From Spirogloea muscicola (taxonomy: Eukaryota; Streptophyta; Zygnematophyceae; Spirogloeales; Spirogloeaceae): 64,000 nucleotides of DNA. Below, piece by piece: positions 32,501 to 43,640 of the stretch. Numbering within the stretch: the first letter of the stretch is position 1; every line of letters starts with the position of its first letter. Under the pieces are notes generated by a model that saw only the letters and a program-made list of their open reading frames with translations, ran no database searches and was not told the origin of the DNA. The position numbers and the translations under genes are program-made. Location: NCBI GenBank assembly GCA_009602725.1, contig WELB01000254.1:59373-123372 (forward strand). The letters are read 5' to 3'.

Positions 32501-35500
32501 TGCTTTGTGATTGCATCCACGACTTCTGTGTGGCGATCTGATTCTTGCCGGATGTCCAGTTTTACCAAAGCCAGGCCAAAGCAGGATACCTGAGCACACA
32601 AGCAATATATACTTTCAACAGCAGGAGTGAGGTGGCTTCCAGACCAACTAGAATATCATAGATAATTTTGAGAAGCCTGGGGCCTTCTAGATAGTCAAAG
32701 AAGCTGCCTGAAGGCAACAACTTATCCAAGCAATACAAGCTGCTGCAGCAATAACATGATGCGACCAGATCTCCTACTAACACACAAGAACAAACTCCAC
32801 TGTTTGAAAGACAGTATAGGCTCATTGACCAGCTTACCTGGCGCATATAATCAAGAAGTGTGCCATCAGCAATTGCCTGGTCACCCGTTGAGCACAGAGA
32901 CCTATAGCACATCTCCAAAGGCTCCAACAGCTGCACATGAGAGGCATAGACAGGGTATAAATTTAACATGCAGTGCAACTTTCTGGTGAGGTATTCGGCT
33001 GGCCACATTCTTGCAGCTCTGCCAAGCATTTGTAGGCTTATTACCTGCTCCACAGACGTGAACGTCTCAGTTATAGGAACAAGAGACTTGTTCTCCTGCA
33101 GAAGATGCTGAGCTCGCTCTCTGGTGTTCCACAACTTATCTCTAATGTGGCCCAGAATTACGCGATATGGTTCTGACGGAGGGATGGCCTTCCAGAATTC
33201 TATGACACAGATTTGATGCTGATTAATACCTGTGGGCTGGCATGCAAGTATGACTAGAAGCAAAACTACCAAGCAATGTCAGATTTCTGAGCTTCACAGC
33301 CTGAGTTCTTGAGCTTAGCACTTGGATATAGAAATGGTACCAATGTAATGCTTGACCTCCTTCTTTTGGCCGGCCAACTCCTCAACCCTAGCTCGTAGCT
33401 CATCGCTACATCGCCACATGGACAGCTGTGTTGGAGCAAGAGTTGATATCAGCAACTTCAGTGACCCACAAAATCTGCCTTCGCGACAGGTCAACTACAA
33501 TCCAGTACCTTCACCAACGCGGTTCTTAGCAAGCAGTTGCGACACAGAGGCTACACGCATAGCTGTGGGTGATGCCTGGTGCACATGTAGCTGGTACACC
33601 CAATGTCAGTCTTTGGTGCTAACACAGAAGGAAAATTACAAGCATATTGCTGTCACTTGTGCACACCTCGAACATCAGATCCTCAATCTGGTTGAGGAAA
33701 AGGTTGGCTGACATCAGCCTAGAGAGCAGACATACATCTCGAGTAACTTCCGGTGTAACACGAGGGTTGCCTGCATGGGAAGAGATCTGATCAGCCCCCA
33801 ATATAACATCAAATTGGTCAGGCCCTAAGGACTGCAAGTTCATTATAGGAAGTATGCTACTGCATGCACAGTGACAAAACATTGCCAAACTCTCATTGCA
33901 GCCTGAGTCACCATCTGTTCAACGTCAGTTGCCCCTGCTGCTGGCTTGGAGCAGACCGTCTCAATCACGAGTGATATTTTTGGGTATCTTTCCTTCTGAA
34001 GTACTACATTGTTGCTATCTGTACCTTGTCTACAGGCATACTACAAGGCCTGTGACTGCTGAATGCCAGCCTAAAGCACGAGTATTTCTTGGGTAAATGT
34101 CAAATTACTTACCATCACGATCACCACCCATCCACGATGTAAATTGAATAATCGGAGCATTATAAGGTAGACGCTCGTTAATGCCAATGTGCTTGAGCGC
34201 AGTGTCAATGCGACGGAGAAATACGGGCAAGCCCTTCCAGATTGTCTCATGGAAGTAGCTCATGCCTGCACGCATCTCATCCTGAGGAGTGGGCTGAGCC
34301 CTTCGGATCTCATCGGTCCTCCACGCAGCTTGTATCTGCAGCCAAGAGAACCCTGAATGAGCAGGTGAAAACCCGGTGGACCGTGGTCGGGCATATAGTG
34401 CATCCACATAAGCAGGGGTACAGCTTGAACATACACATCATGGCAGCAATTTGGACATGTATATCTCCCTAGACTCATGAGGCTTTCCAGTCAATCACCT
34501 CTCGCTTCAAGGCTTCCAACAATTCTGTACGCTTGTCAGTGCTCACATTGCCATCATGTAGTTCAGTGAGGACTGCTCGTATACTGCACACATTTTCTTA
34601 ACGCTGTCAGTCAGTTTGACTTCGGCTCACGCACCAAGTAGCCTCCACGACAGGCTTAAGCACTGCTTCCAGGGAAGTTGTCCCATGCAGCTGAAAGTGA
34701 GCTAGACTTTAGAGCAGAGTCTGCCCTGTGTAGTACAAGGCAGGTTCAAACATGGATCAGTCTTTCGGAGCTGAAAGACTGATTAAATCTTAAGTGTTAC
34801 ACACTGCAATGGCTACTGCAACAGCTTTGACCTTTCTCAATGAGCAACACCACAACAGCATTGTCTACTCTGCATGCACAGGCACAACTTTGGACAAATA
34901 TGTCCATGCAACATGGATGCCACTATGTACTCTGTTACCATAATCTGCCAGAAGGCTGGGTACAACCTACCGAGCGTGCTTCTGCAGCAAGGAGCGCCTC
35001 ACAGACTGTGTTGGATGAGCAGTGAACACAAGGTCAACTGTCTGACTCTTGATAGCTTCAAAGATGTCATGCTTGGTCTTGCCAAAGTTCATGAGTTTCA
35101 CAAATGTCTCCTTGATGTTGGACTCTGTTATGGCGCTGGCCTCATCAAACATTTCTCCTGTCTTCACTGTCGGGTTGAATACACAAAACGTTCAGGTTGA
35201 GCAGCACGATGAGTGTGCCACTGATACAAACAAAACCTTAAAGGTCTCCCATAAGTCATCTGCAAGGGAAAAGGCTCTGAAGTACACAGTCGGGCTAGCA
35301 GCCAGAGAAACCATACCTGTGGCCCGTTTACGATGAGCCATCTGAACCTCCTCTGCCAAGTTGCCCAGGTTGAGCATATGGGAGAATGCACTGGCAAGTA
35401 CTATGGAGTCTTCTGGCTCCATCTGATCGAACATCTCCTCCAGCTTCTGGAGTCCTTCTGGGCTGCCAGTTGTGTTGTAATCGGTGGATAAGGAATAACA

Positions 35501-36109
35501 TTGCTGCACCTGTGATTACAGCGGTGATGGGTGCGATGCATGTAATATAAGAAAACCTTGTGACTCACTTCAGCACTCAGACACACTGATTTGAGCTCAT
35601 ATCTCAGACCTACTATTGACAAGAGAAAGGCTCCAGAGACTGCAAGCTGAAAGCACCAATGCTGTCAATGCTGTTGACATCAGACGTCAGTGGAGGAGCC
35701 CACTGCTTGGATCTCGCGATCTCCAACGTGCATTCCTCCATGGCTAGCCCTTGTGGGGCACGCACAACCTGCCAATGCTGATAACAACTTGTGGAGATCC
35801 GTGGAGAGAGGTGAGAGCCCCGCGATCCATCACCTTCTGCGCCACCTCGGGGCCATTGCTCTCGCGCAGCACCTCCAGGAAGTCCTCCATGAGTAGGGCC
35901 TCGTCCTCAATGAGAATGTCATCATCGGCGACGCGCGAGACGCAGCTCTGCAGGGCGCGCAGCATGGGCGAGACGTGGGGGCGGCCCATGGCGGCGCCGT
36001 CGCCGCCGTCGCCGTCGCCGTCGGCGGCCTCCGCGACGCCCGGGAGCGTCTTGTCAAGGCCGCTGCCCTTGAGGGCATCCCGCACCGCGTTCTTGACGGG
36101 AGTCGCCAT
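29561..36109 (-). CDS. PPC: Phosphoenolpyruvate carboxylase, plant type (16 exons)
   Basis: Sixteen exons join in phase: 35834-36109, 35317-35509, 34971-35166, 34499-34583, 34113-34335, 33667-33770, 33341-33425, 33045-33199, 32838-32930, 32359-32589, 31911-32141, 31518-31719, 31112-31353, 30731-30895, 30210-30431, 29561-29875. The protein is 1005 residues (1009 from an in-frame ATG at 36121). It fixes bicarbonate onto PEP to give oxaloacetate in the cytosol. Landmarks: catalytic [13 protein letters not shown] (exon 3), GGDRDG (exon 5/6 border), [29 protein letters not shown] and [14 protein letters not shown] (exon 12), [20 protein letters not shown] (exon 14) and the plant-type C-terminus MQNTG. 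The N-terminus is acidic and Gly/Asp-rich and lacks the canonical SIDAQL phosphorylation motif. The exon 10 donor (AAG|GTCACC) is weak but keeps phase. No interruptions. Confidence 0.97.
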
Positions 36110-36289
36110 GTGCTGCAACATGGCTGCGGCTGCCCCGCTAGACGGGCCGGAGTGGAGGTCCTGACGGCAAGGCCCGTCCAGCGCCGCGCGCCTCAAGCCG
36201 CGCGCGGGGCCGCCGCCGCTGCCTCCGCCGCGAGACCTGGCGCGGGATCCGCTCCTGCAGGCAGCTCCGCGCTTCAGAGGGTGGACTGA
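36110..36289 (-). promoter_or_regulatory. PEPC 5' region, squeezed by LINE tails
   Basis: About 180 GC-rich bases separate the PEPC start from the first LINE tail (36290). The frame stays open upstream through the LINE tail, but nothing supports translation there. The 5' UTR must be short or spliced, or transcription may start inside the repeats. Confidence 0.35.
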
Positions 36290-38140
36290 CGACCACGGGG
36301 TTCTCCAGGCCCCCTTCCCGTCCTTTGTTGATTCTTTTTTGGGCTGGCTTTTCCAGCCCCTATTCTCAATGGGCGAGCACTTTCTCCGTGACGCCAATAT
36401 CGTCGTCGAACACCCCCGACGAGGGAGTAGCGGCCTAGGAGCTTCAGCCTTGCGTTCTCACAGTCGTAGCCTAAGGAGAAACAGCTATTTCCTCTGGCTT
36501 CCTCTGGCCCCCTTCTCGTTCTTTGTTCATTCTTTTTTGGGCTGGCTTGTCCAGCCCCTATCCTCAATGGGCGAGCCCTTTCTTCTATTTGCACTCGACT
36601 CTGCCTGAACAATGTATTGGCTTGAATTGGCCTCCCTTTCATTTCATGCGCCCCGCGCGCCTTCTCTCTATTTCCGATGTACGGCATTGGCTTTGAGCGG
36701 CCAGCCCAGAGAAGAAGAAAGTGCTCGCCCATTGAGGATATGATTATCCTACCGGAAAAAGATGAGCTCGCCCAGAGAAGATGCGCTCGCCCATAGAAGA
36801 GAGGGGCTGGCAGAAGCCAGCCAAAAAAAAAATGAACAGAGTACGAGAAGAAGAAAGAAAGAAGAAGAAGCGCTCTCGCCAATTGAGGGAAGGGCCCTCC
36901 TCCTACCGGGCGGAAAGCCATGATTGAATCGGGCAGCCACGTGCCGTTCGATGCTTCACGATCGACTCGATCTCGGCGCATCGACACCGTCATTACGCAG
37001 TCAAGCGGAACCAATCGTCACGCACCCTTCAAGACGCGGAAAGAAGAGAGAAAGTGCTCGCCCATTGCGGACAGGGGCTGGAAAGGCAGCCCAAAAAAGA
37101 ATAGAAGAAGTGGCACTCCCAATGGGGGCAAGGGCTGCGAAAAGCCAGCCCAAAAAGAATTCACAAAGGTTCAGAGGGGCCTAAGAGCGGTGAGCAGCTA
37201 CAAAGGGGCCTGAGGATGCAATGGTAAAACAGGGGGAGGATGGATCACTCAATAAGTACGAGTGAGGAGCGTCAGATCCGACAGACTAGCTGCCGGGAAG
37301 CTATCACCCTGACGAAAGCCAGAGCAGCGAGAGCACGGCCAGCTCGCAGATGCAGAGCGTGGGCCATGGACCGCTGCAGGGATACAGAGAGGCGCATCCG
37401 ATATACCTGAGCCCACGAGCCCGCGGCGTTGAAGTCGGCTGGCTCGCCGCGTCTGCGGGACACAGCCCGCCGCGCAAGCCTAGCCAATAGGTCAAGCCAA
37501 AATAGAATGAACAAAGTACGAGAAGGTGGCCAGAAAGAACAGCTGCTTTCAATGCAAGGCAACACAATACGGCAACTGCTGTGAGTGAAGTGCAGAGGCC
37601 AGCCCAACAAGGCCGAGAAAGTGCTAGGAGCTGCCCAGCCAATGTGCGTCCAGAACCACTCTCTCCCGGGGAGTGGTTCTGGACGCCCCTTCCAGCCCCT
37701 ATTCGCAATGGGCGAGCACTTTCTTCCCGGGGGAGCCAGGGTCAAGCGCCCGGCTAACCAGGGCCTGCGTCTGACGGTGACGACGGCGCGTCAATGCGAC
37801 GCCACTCTAGGGGGACGGCGCTAGCCGTCGTCGCCGCCACCACTAAGCACCGACGTGCTGGCCGTCCAACCAAGGCAACCAAGGCAATTGAGGAAATCGC
37901 ACGCACGCCGCCGGCCAGCCGGCCAGCACAGGGAGAAAGTGCTCGCCCATTGAGGATAGGGGCTGGAAAAGCCAGCCCAAAAGAGAATGAACAGAGTACG
38001 AGAAGGTGGCCAGGGGAAGCGCCAAGAAAAACAAGCACACAAAGCAGCTACGAATCACTCAGTAACCCCTGCTAAGCAGCCGCAGGTCGGAGATGCTAGG
38101 CTCCTGGAAGTGGGTCCCCTGGCCAGAGCCAGAGGACAGG
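36290..38140. mobile_element. Nested cluster of LINE ends
   Basis: At least eight pieces: plus-strand tails at 36300-36395 and 36485-36600 (followed by the short GAACAATGTAT repeat at 36603-36665); minus-strand tails at 36710-36890, 37035-37105 and 37107-37185 (the last with an AATGGGGGCAAGGGCTG variant end); minus-strand coding end 37270-37480 (SLQRSMAHALHLRAGRAL, AGSWAQVYRMRLSVSL); tails at 37685-37725 and 37935-38140. Each keeps the hairpin core; none has reverse transcriptase. The pile-up shows repeated insertion into older copies. Confidence 0.7.
37646..37686. repeat. 16-bp perfect inverted repeat
   Basis: GCGTCCAGAACCACTC (37646-37661) and its exact complement (37671-37686) enclose a 9-base loop containing CCCGGG. 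It lies between LINE pieces and is not the family hairpin, so it may mark an insertion or template-switch junction. Confidence 0.85.
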
Positions 38141-39190
38141 GAGCTCTCTCTCCTGACTGAGCGTCCCCTGGCTGATGTCTTAGTCCTAGTCCTTCGCACT
38201 CCGGCTCCTTCAGACCTTGTCCATTCCTTTGGGCTGGCCTTTCCCAGCCAACAGTCAATCTGGCCATGCTTTCTTCTCTCCAGGAAAGAGCTCGTCCAAA
38301 GTGTCAGGTAATGGCTGTAAGAAGGCAGCCTGGAGAGAAGAGGCCCAAGGAGTGTACAAGTCTGAAAGAAAGAAAGAGTAAGCTCCAAAGAGGTTGAAGG
38401 GGACGATGGCCTGTAAAAGTCCAGTCCAAAAAGAACGGACAAGTTCCGAAAGGGGCCGACAAGCACTGGAACACACACTAAGGAATTACCACGAAGGAAA
38501 ATCACTTAATGACCTCTACTTAGCATGCGCAAGTCAGAAGGACTAGCCGCCGGGAAGCAGTCTCCTTGGCAAAGGCCAGAGGTTGCAGCTAGAGCACGGC
38601 CAGCACGCAGATGCTAGGCGTGGGCCATGGACTGCTGGAGGTGTATGGACAAGTGCAAGTGAAACACCTGTTTACCAAGCCAGCCGCATTGCAGTCGGCC
38701 TGCTCGCCCCGCCTGCAGGACAAGCGCGGCGTGCAAGCCGGGTCAACAGGTCTAGCCACTGAGACCTGAAACACATTGTGCACATCGATGTCCAGTGGAA
38801 CGACCTCGTCTCTCCTTCGGATGGTTCCCATATCTGGCCTCTCTGCCACGAGCGGCGTTCGTGGCTGCATGCCCAGCCTTTAGCAGAGAGCTCTGAATTG
38901 GAGCGGTCAACCACATTGGTGGTGACCACGTTGGTGATGATGTGCGGGCTGTGAAAGGCCAGCTCAGAAGGCCCAAAGGGCCAAAACGAACAAACTCATG
39001 CAAGTGGTTACACTGCTTTTCGAGTTCAATAAGTAAGAGGCCCCACACATTAACGACAGCCAATTGAAGAAAGTGCGCGCCCGTAGAGAAGTGGGGCTGG
39101 CAGAGGCCAGCCCGAAAAGAATAGACAACATCCGAAGAGCCAATATCCAATTGGAGGCCCCGCCTGCGCTCGGGTGCTTGATTAAAACTG
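38140..39190. mobile_element. LINE ends with coding remnants
   Basis: A plus-strand tail at 38155-38285 (SVP..CTTGTCCATTC, hairpin, CAGTCAATCTGG end) is followed by minus-strand tails and coding remnants at 38300-38480 and 38500-38770 (HLRAGRAL-like, NAAGLVNRCF region with frame changes) and a tail at 38945-39150. These are short, decayed 5'-truncated copies of the family whose longest piece is at 44501-46087. Confidence 0.6.
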
Positions 39191-39522
39191 ACGCTTTCAT
39201 CAGGACCTGAGTGATACAAATCTGCGCTCCAACAATGACAGGGCTTCTCGATGCTTGTTATTGGGGCACTGAACTGCCCAATTGCCAAGACGATGCTGAG
39301 GACCGTGATGGGAAAAATTTTCATGGACAAATGCAGTCTGAAACTTCCTCCTTAGTCCTCCAGCTGCCGACGTAAACAAGACATAGAGTGCTACTGTGCA
39401 GCCTAAGTAATAAGACCAATCGGCCAAAAACGCCACAGTGCATCGCAGCGACAATTAGTATTAAAGTGGCTGCAGCGCACACCACACACAGCTGGTGATC
39501 ACGTGCGGAGATGCACCTGCAA

Positions 39523-39957
39523 TCAGCAGTGCCGCATGTCTGCCGCTACCAATAGTGGAGCGGGTATAATGACGTCACGGTGGATGCCGGGCACTCCCAC
39601 CCAAGGGGTCCAGACTGGTGACGACGCTCCAGGAGGTACTTCCGTCACTTCGCCATTGCTGGTGCGCCGCTGAGGAGCCCGGGAGGAGCACGGGCGGGGG
39701 TCATGGCCACCACCGGCACGGCTGCATACGTCGACGACCCTATGCCGCAGCAAAAACGGCAGCCACGGGCTGCATGGCGCCGGGCCCCACCACTTTAAAC
39801 CCAGCTCATGCTCCGCTGCCTCGACAAGCTCCAGCGCCACGGCTGCTTTGCTGCTGGTGCGTACGCAGCCCGGGATTTCATAGTCGTGCGGAAGGTGTAT
39901 CTCCGCACGGCAGCTGCTGTCTGCCCCCGTCTGAACTTGGCAGAGTCGAGCGTCCAC
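39523..39957 (-). CDS. Unrecognised open frame
   Basis: A 144-codon minus-strand frame contains a helical-looking SSKAAVALELVEAAEHELG segment, then low-complexity sequence. A plus-strand frame of similar length overlaps it, so direction is unsure. No family recognised. Confidence 0.2.
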   Translation of the reverse strand: MDARLCQVQTGADSSCRAEIHLPHDYEIPGCVRTSSKAAVALELVEAAEHELGLKWWGPAPCSPWLPFLLRHRVVDVCSRAGGGHDPRPCSSRAPQRRTSNGEVTEVPPGASSPVWTPWVGVPGIHRDVIIPAPLLVAADMRHC

Positions 39958-40193
39958 ACCGTCGCCAGCAGCGTTGCAGTCGCCAGCGGCACAACCTCGT
40001 TTCTGCAGCTGCTGTCACCTCAAGGATCCAGCAATATAACAACAGCTTAATTTCCTCTTGTATGTATCTCTCGGGAATCATCCTGTACTTTGCTGTATCT
40101 CTGCTTGGGGACTTCTATTGCTCTAGCACTTCACAGGCATCACCCCCAAAAGAAACGAAGACAAGACACACATTGAACACGAGCAAGGACAAT

Positions 40194-41179
40194 CTACATT
40201 CCACGAATGCAGACTTGACAAAGGCGAAGTGTTTGATTTGACTTTACACTAGTACATTGTTGACACACTTGTATGGCGTGCCAGAGGTCACCTGGCTGGC
40301 CTATCATACCATCTTCACTGCTTGGCAGCTGGTAGCTCACCTGCACGTCTGCGCCGCCGAAAGCGTCGTCGCCGCTGCCGTCCGCAGGTGTTGATGGGGG
40401 TCCAGCACTGCTGGCTGCGGTCGCCAGCTGGCTATTGGTGAGCTCGTAGCTGGCCGCTGCTGCCACCTTTACCAACGGTGAGCTGCAAGGGCCAGGCAGC
40501 AGTTCGCCGCTGCTCTTGCCGAGCTCGGGAGGGGGCAGTGGTAACAGCTGGCCGTCGGCAAGACATACACAGCTGGCTGCCATGTTGGCTGTGGAGCAGC
40601 AGGCAGTGCATGATGCCGCGCTGCCGCCACCGTCTGCAAGCTCGCCGGCGCTGCTCAGGGGACACTTTGAGCTCAGGCACCGCTGTGGGCTGCTGCAGGG
40701 TTCCGTGGTCACGCTGCGCATGCAGGCATGAAGGTAGCTGCGCCTCATGACTTGCGGCACCGACGCTGCGAGTTGGCCCAAGGCTGCAGGCGGGCTGCAG
40801 GCCTGCGGAATGTGGTGTGCAGATGGTCAGCAGCCGCCGCAAGCTACACTGGTGGACGATTGGTGACAATTGAGGCCGGGGCAAGGATCCCAGCTATGCA
40901 GCTTTCCAGCTTTGCAACGACGACAGGGATGCTGCGCAAGATGCAAGGCGCAAGCACGCAAGGCAGCATAGCAGCAGCCTTCACCTTCATGGCAGCGGCC
41001 TTGGCCTGCAACAGCCTCCTCTGTGCTGCTGCAGCTTGCAGAGGCCGTGCAAGAAACAGCTGTCTAGCACATGAGATGAGCCAGTCCGCGGCGCAGCAGT
41101 GCAGCCTGCCTCCGGGGCGGCAACTAGTCTGTGGTCTGTGGCTGGAATGGAGAGCCCATTTGCAGGTACCTATAAGCAT
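40194..41179 (-). CDS. Possible Ala/Ser-rich protein, unrecognised
   Basis: Two minus-strand open stretches (40844-41179 and 40194-40781) have coding-like composition. The upstream one has an AAAAQRRLLQAKAAAMKVKA helix; the downstream one is Ser/Ala/Cys-rich with SSEDGMIGQPGDLWHAI near its end. They could be exons of one gene cut on its 5' side by the N gap at 41242. No domain is recognised and the overlapping plus-strand frame is also long, so it may be non-coding. Confidence 0.22.
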
Positions 41180-41241
41180 TCTGCATCAGGACAGACAGCA
41201 GCAGAGATGGATGTGGGGGTGTCAACGGGTTTGGGGGGGGG

Positions 41242-41416
41242 NNNNNNNNNNNNNNNNNNNNNNNNNNNNNNNNNNNNNNNNNNNNNNNNNNNNNNNNNNN
41301 NNNNNNNNNNNNNNNNNNNNNNNNNNNNNNNNNNNNNNNNNNNNNNNNNNNNNNNNNNNNNNNNNNNNNNNNNNNNNNNNNNNNNNNNNNNNNNNNNNNN
41401 NNNNNNNNNNNNNNNN
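41242..41416. other. Assembly gap (175 N) flanked by poly-G
   Basis: The gap is bordered by G runs on both sides (41233-41241 and 41417-41427). Contiguity across it should not be assumed: sequence on the right is LINE-rich, on the left possibly genic. Confidence 0.99.
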
Positions 41417-41459
41417 GGGGGGGGGGGCGGAAGTGGTGGGGGGCGCGAGGCGCGGCCGG

Positions 41460-41620
41460 AACGATAGGTTGGCTTTGCCAGCCCCTCTTCTCAATGGGCG
41501 AGCACCTTCTTCTTTTTGCCCTAGACTCTGCCTGAACAATGTATTTGAAGAGAAAGCGGCTGCTGATATGAAAGAATCGGCTGTGAAATGCCAGCCAGAT
41601 GCATACAGGTGTTCATGACG
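41460..41620 (+). mobile_element. LINE tail plus short dispersed repeat
   Basis: GGTTGGCTTTGCCAGCCCCT with CAATGGGCGAGCAC (41466-41505) is followed by GACTCTGCCTGAACAATGTATT (41523-41545), the same succession as at 36545-36620. The pairing of the two modules twice suggests they can travel together. Confidence 0.6.
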
Positions 41621-41621
41621 G

Positions 41622-42280
41622 AGCCAAAGGCAAGGAGAGGGAAGAGTGGGGGAGAAAGGGAGGGAGGTGAGAGGGGGGGGGCGCCTGTGTCGGCAGAGGG
41701 AGGGAGACTGAGGTGGCAGAGTACCCCTGGGAGGGAGGAGGGGGGGGAGAGAGGGAGGCCCCGGCATATCGGAGGAGTGGTGTGATCGCACGAGCGAGAG
41801 AAGGCCGCTAATATGGACCTCAATAGTTGTTCAGATCAGGGGAATTTGAAAATAGAGTAGCGAAGCCACAGGCTAGGCAAGTAGAGCGCTCTTAGTGTCC
41901 ATCAGGAAAAGGCGGGGGGCAGTGGGCACATCGTGTTCGTGACCGAATTAAGCTTGAGGCAAAGCCTTCGGGCGCTGGGCCGCCAGGTTGGAGCTGACGT
42001 CGTAGTAAGAGCCCCTTGCTTTCCTCGCTACGGTCTCTGTGCCGATGCCAAGCGAGTGCCGTGCTGGCTGGCCGCTTGGAGATCGCCACAGTCGGGACGG
42101 GCAGGTGGGTTGGCGAACGGGGTCCAATACAGTGTGCTTAGTCCCCACCCCCAAAGACATATCTCTTCCATCCAATACATCACCAAAAGCGGGATCTCAT
42201 CCAGCGTCCTTTCTTCATTCTCCCCCTCATCACACGTCTTCACCCGACGGCGCACCTCTTCTGCTCCCGTCATTCTTCCC
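41622..42280. other. Purine-rich then pyrimidine-rich stretch
   Basis: The plus strand is G/A-rich at 41630-41765 (GGGAGGGAGG, runs of nine G) and C/T-rich from about 42180. No gene recognised. The G-runs could form quadruplexes. Confidence 0.5.
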
Positions 42281-42289
42281 CCCTCCCTC

Positions 42290-42900
42290 GCCGACCTCCC
42301 TCCTCCCCGACCAAGGCCGCAGCAGCTGCTCGGACGCCCTCGCCACCCCGATCACCACCTCCCTCTTCCCGCCTGGCCGCCGCCACCCCCCTCACAAAAT
42401 CTCAGGGAAGCCATCACCGTCGCACCCTGGACATTGTGGGTGTACAACCTGGCGGAGGCCCCGAGCCTTGGTTGATGTGGTCATGACGGAGGCGTACAGA
42501 AGTTTAGCATCGACTCACATTGCTGGCCACGCAGTGAGAGGTGCAGAGCAGAGGAAGTTCCTACACTACTCTGACTACCTTCGCAGTAATCACCTCCTAC
42601 CAGCCGCATTTGACATTTTCGGCTGCATGGGTTCTCGCTTCCATACCCTACTTGAGAACATCGCGAGGCTGGGATATGCACGACGCGAGGATATGCTTCC
42701 AGCCCAGATGGGCATGCTGGCAGCCTACTTGTCCTCTTTGCGACGACGAGTGTCAGCCTGTCTGCAGGCAGCTCGGGCTTATGCTTTGCATCTGAAGCTA
42801 GTTGAGCTCTAGTTGGTGGCACAAGAGCTGGTCAATTGCCGTCCAGTATTCGGGCATCAGTTAGCGACCTCTATGTGCTGACTCATGGTTACTGAGCGGG
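42290..42900 (+). mobile_element. LINE C-terminal coding fragment, divergent subfamily
   Basis: The frame ending at 42812 reads DVVMTEAY, IAGHAVRGAEQRKFLHYSD, LPAAFDIFGCMGSRFHTLLENI and SACLQAARAYALHLK. These align in order with DVVTTDAY, GYAV..AKELKYADH, FPLAIDTHGALGARWLELL and SMARALHLRAG of the 44501-46087 protein. A separate frame then gives SDLYVLTHGY and stop at about 42895, the family C-terminus. It lacks the usual hairpin tail. Confidence 0.65.
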
Positions 42901-42989
42901 TCAACTTAGCAGCAGGTGATATACATCTGTCAATGTGCTTGCCTTTGTACTTGGCCACGCAGGCCCTCCATCACCTAATACACACTCCG

Positions 42990-43640
42990 TCCCCCCCCAA
43001 AAACAGAGAAGGCGCTCGGAGCGCATGAAATGAAAGGGCCCCGAAGAGCTCTTTTCCCTCGTTGTCCACCCCCCCCCGCCCCCATTCTCATAATTGCTGA
43101 GCAGCTATGCTGTGAAGGTGGCCAACCGATAAGATAAGGGTAACATAAGTCTGGACCACTCTGCTGGCAATATCTTTTACCCCCTGGCAAGTGACCTTAA
43201 AGGGTGTTACGGAGGTCGGTGGTCCTCGGCCGGCCTTTTGCTGCTGGCCTCTTAAGCGGCAACCAATCCCCCTGACGGAAGCCAGAGGCTGCAATGAGAG
43301 CACGGCCAGCACGCAGATGCAAGACGGGGGCCATGGACCGCTGGAGGGAGACTGAAAAACGCATGCTAGAGACCTGGGCCCACGAGCCAGCGGCGTTGAA
43401 GTCAGCCGGCTCACCTCGTCTGCGGGACACAGCATGCCGCGCAAGTCTGACTAGCAGGTCGAGCCACTGGGAGCCCCGTGCACATCCATGGCCAGGGGTA
43501 CGAACTCGTCCCCAGCCGGGTGGCTTCCGTGTTTGGTCGCCTTGCAGCGAGCGGCTTTTGCTGCTGCATGGCCAGCCCTTGAGGCCGAAAGCCTCGGATT
43601 GGCGCGACCACACGAAGTCGGCATAAACGGCTGGGCATGC
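42990..43640 (-). mobile_element. LINE C-terminal coding fragment and tails
   Basis: Minus strand, 43255-43640: pieces of the DIDVHG..SGSQWLDLLVRLARHA region, AAGSWAQVSSMRFSVSLQRSM and LHLRAGRAL, with frame changes. The left side (43000-43060) is a reverse short-repeat block (GCGCATGAAATGAAAGGG). The copy is decayed. Confidence 0.6.

Noticed and set aside
35581-35640. Extra PEPC exon reading [10 protein letters not shown] on the minus strand
   Set aside because: It resembles the LSAE segment of plant PEPC by chance; the exon at 35317-35509 already encodes [12 protein letters not shown] in that place and joins exon 1 in phase.
35744-36397. Upstream extension of the PEPC frame to 36397
   Set aside because: The added codons translate a LINE tail (KCSPIENRGWKSQPKKE), so the true start is the ATG at 36109 or 36121.
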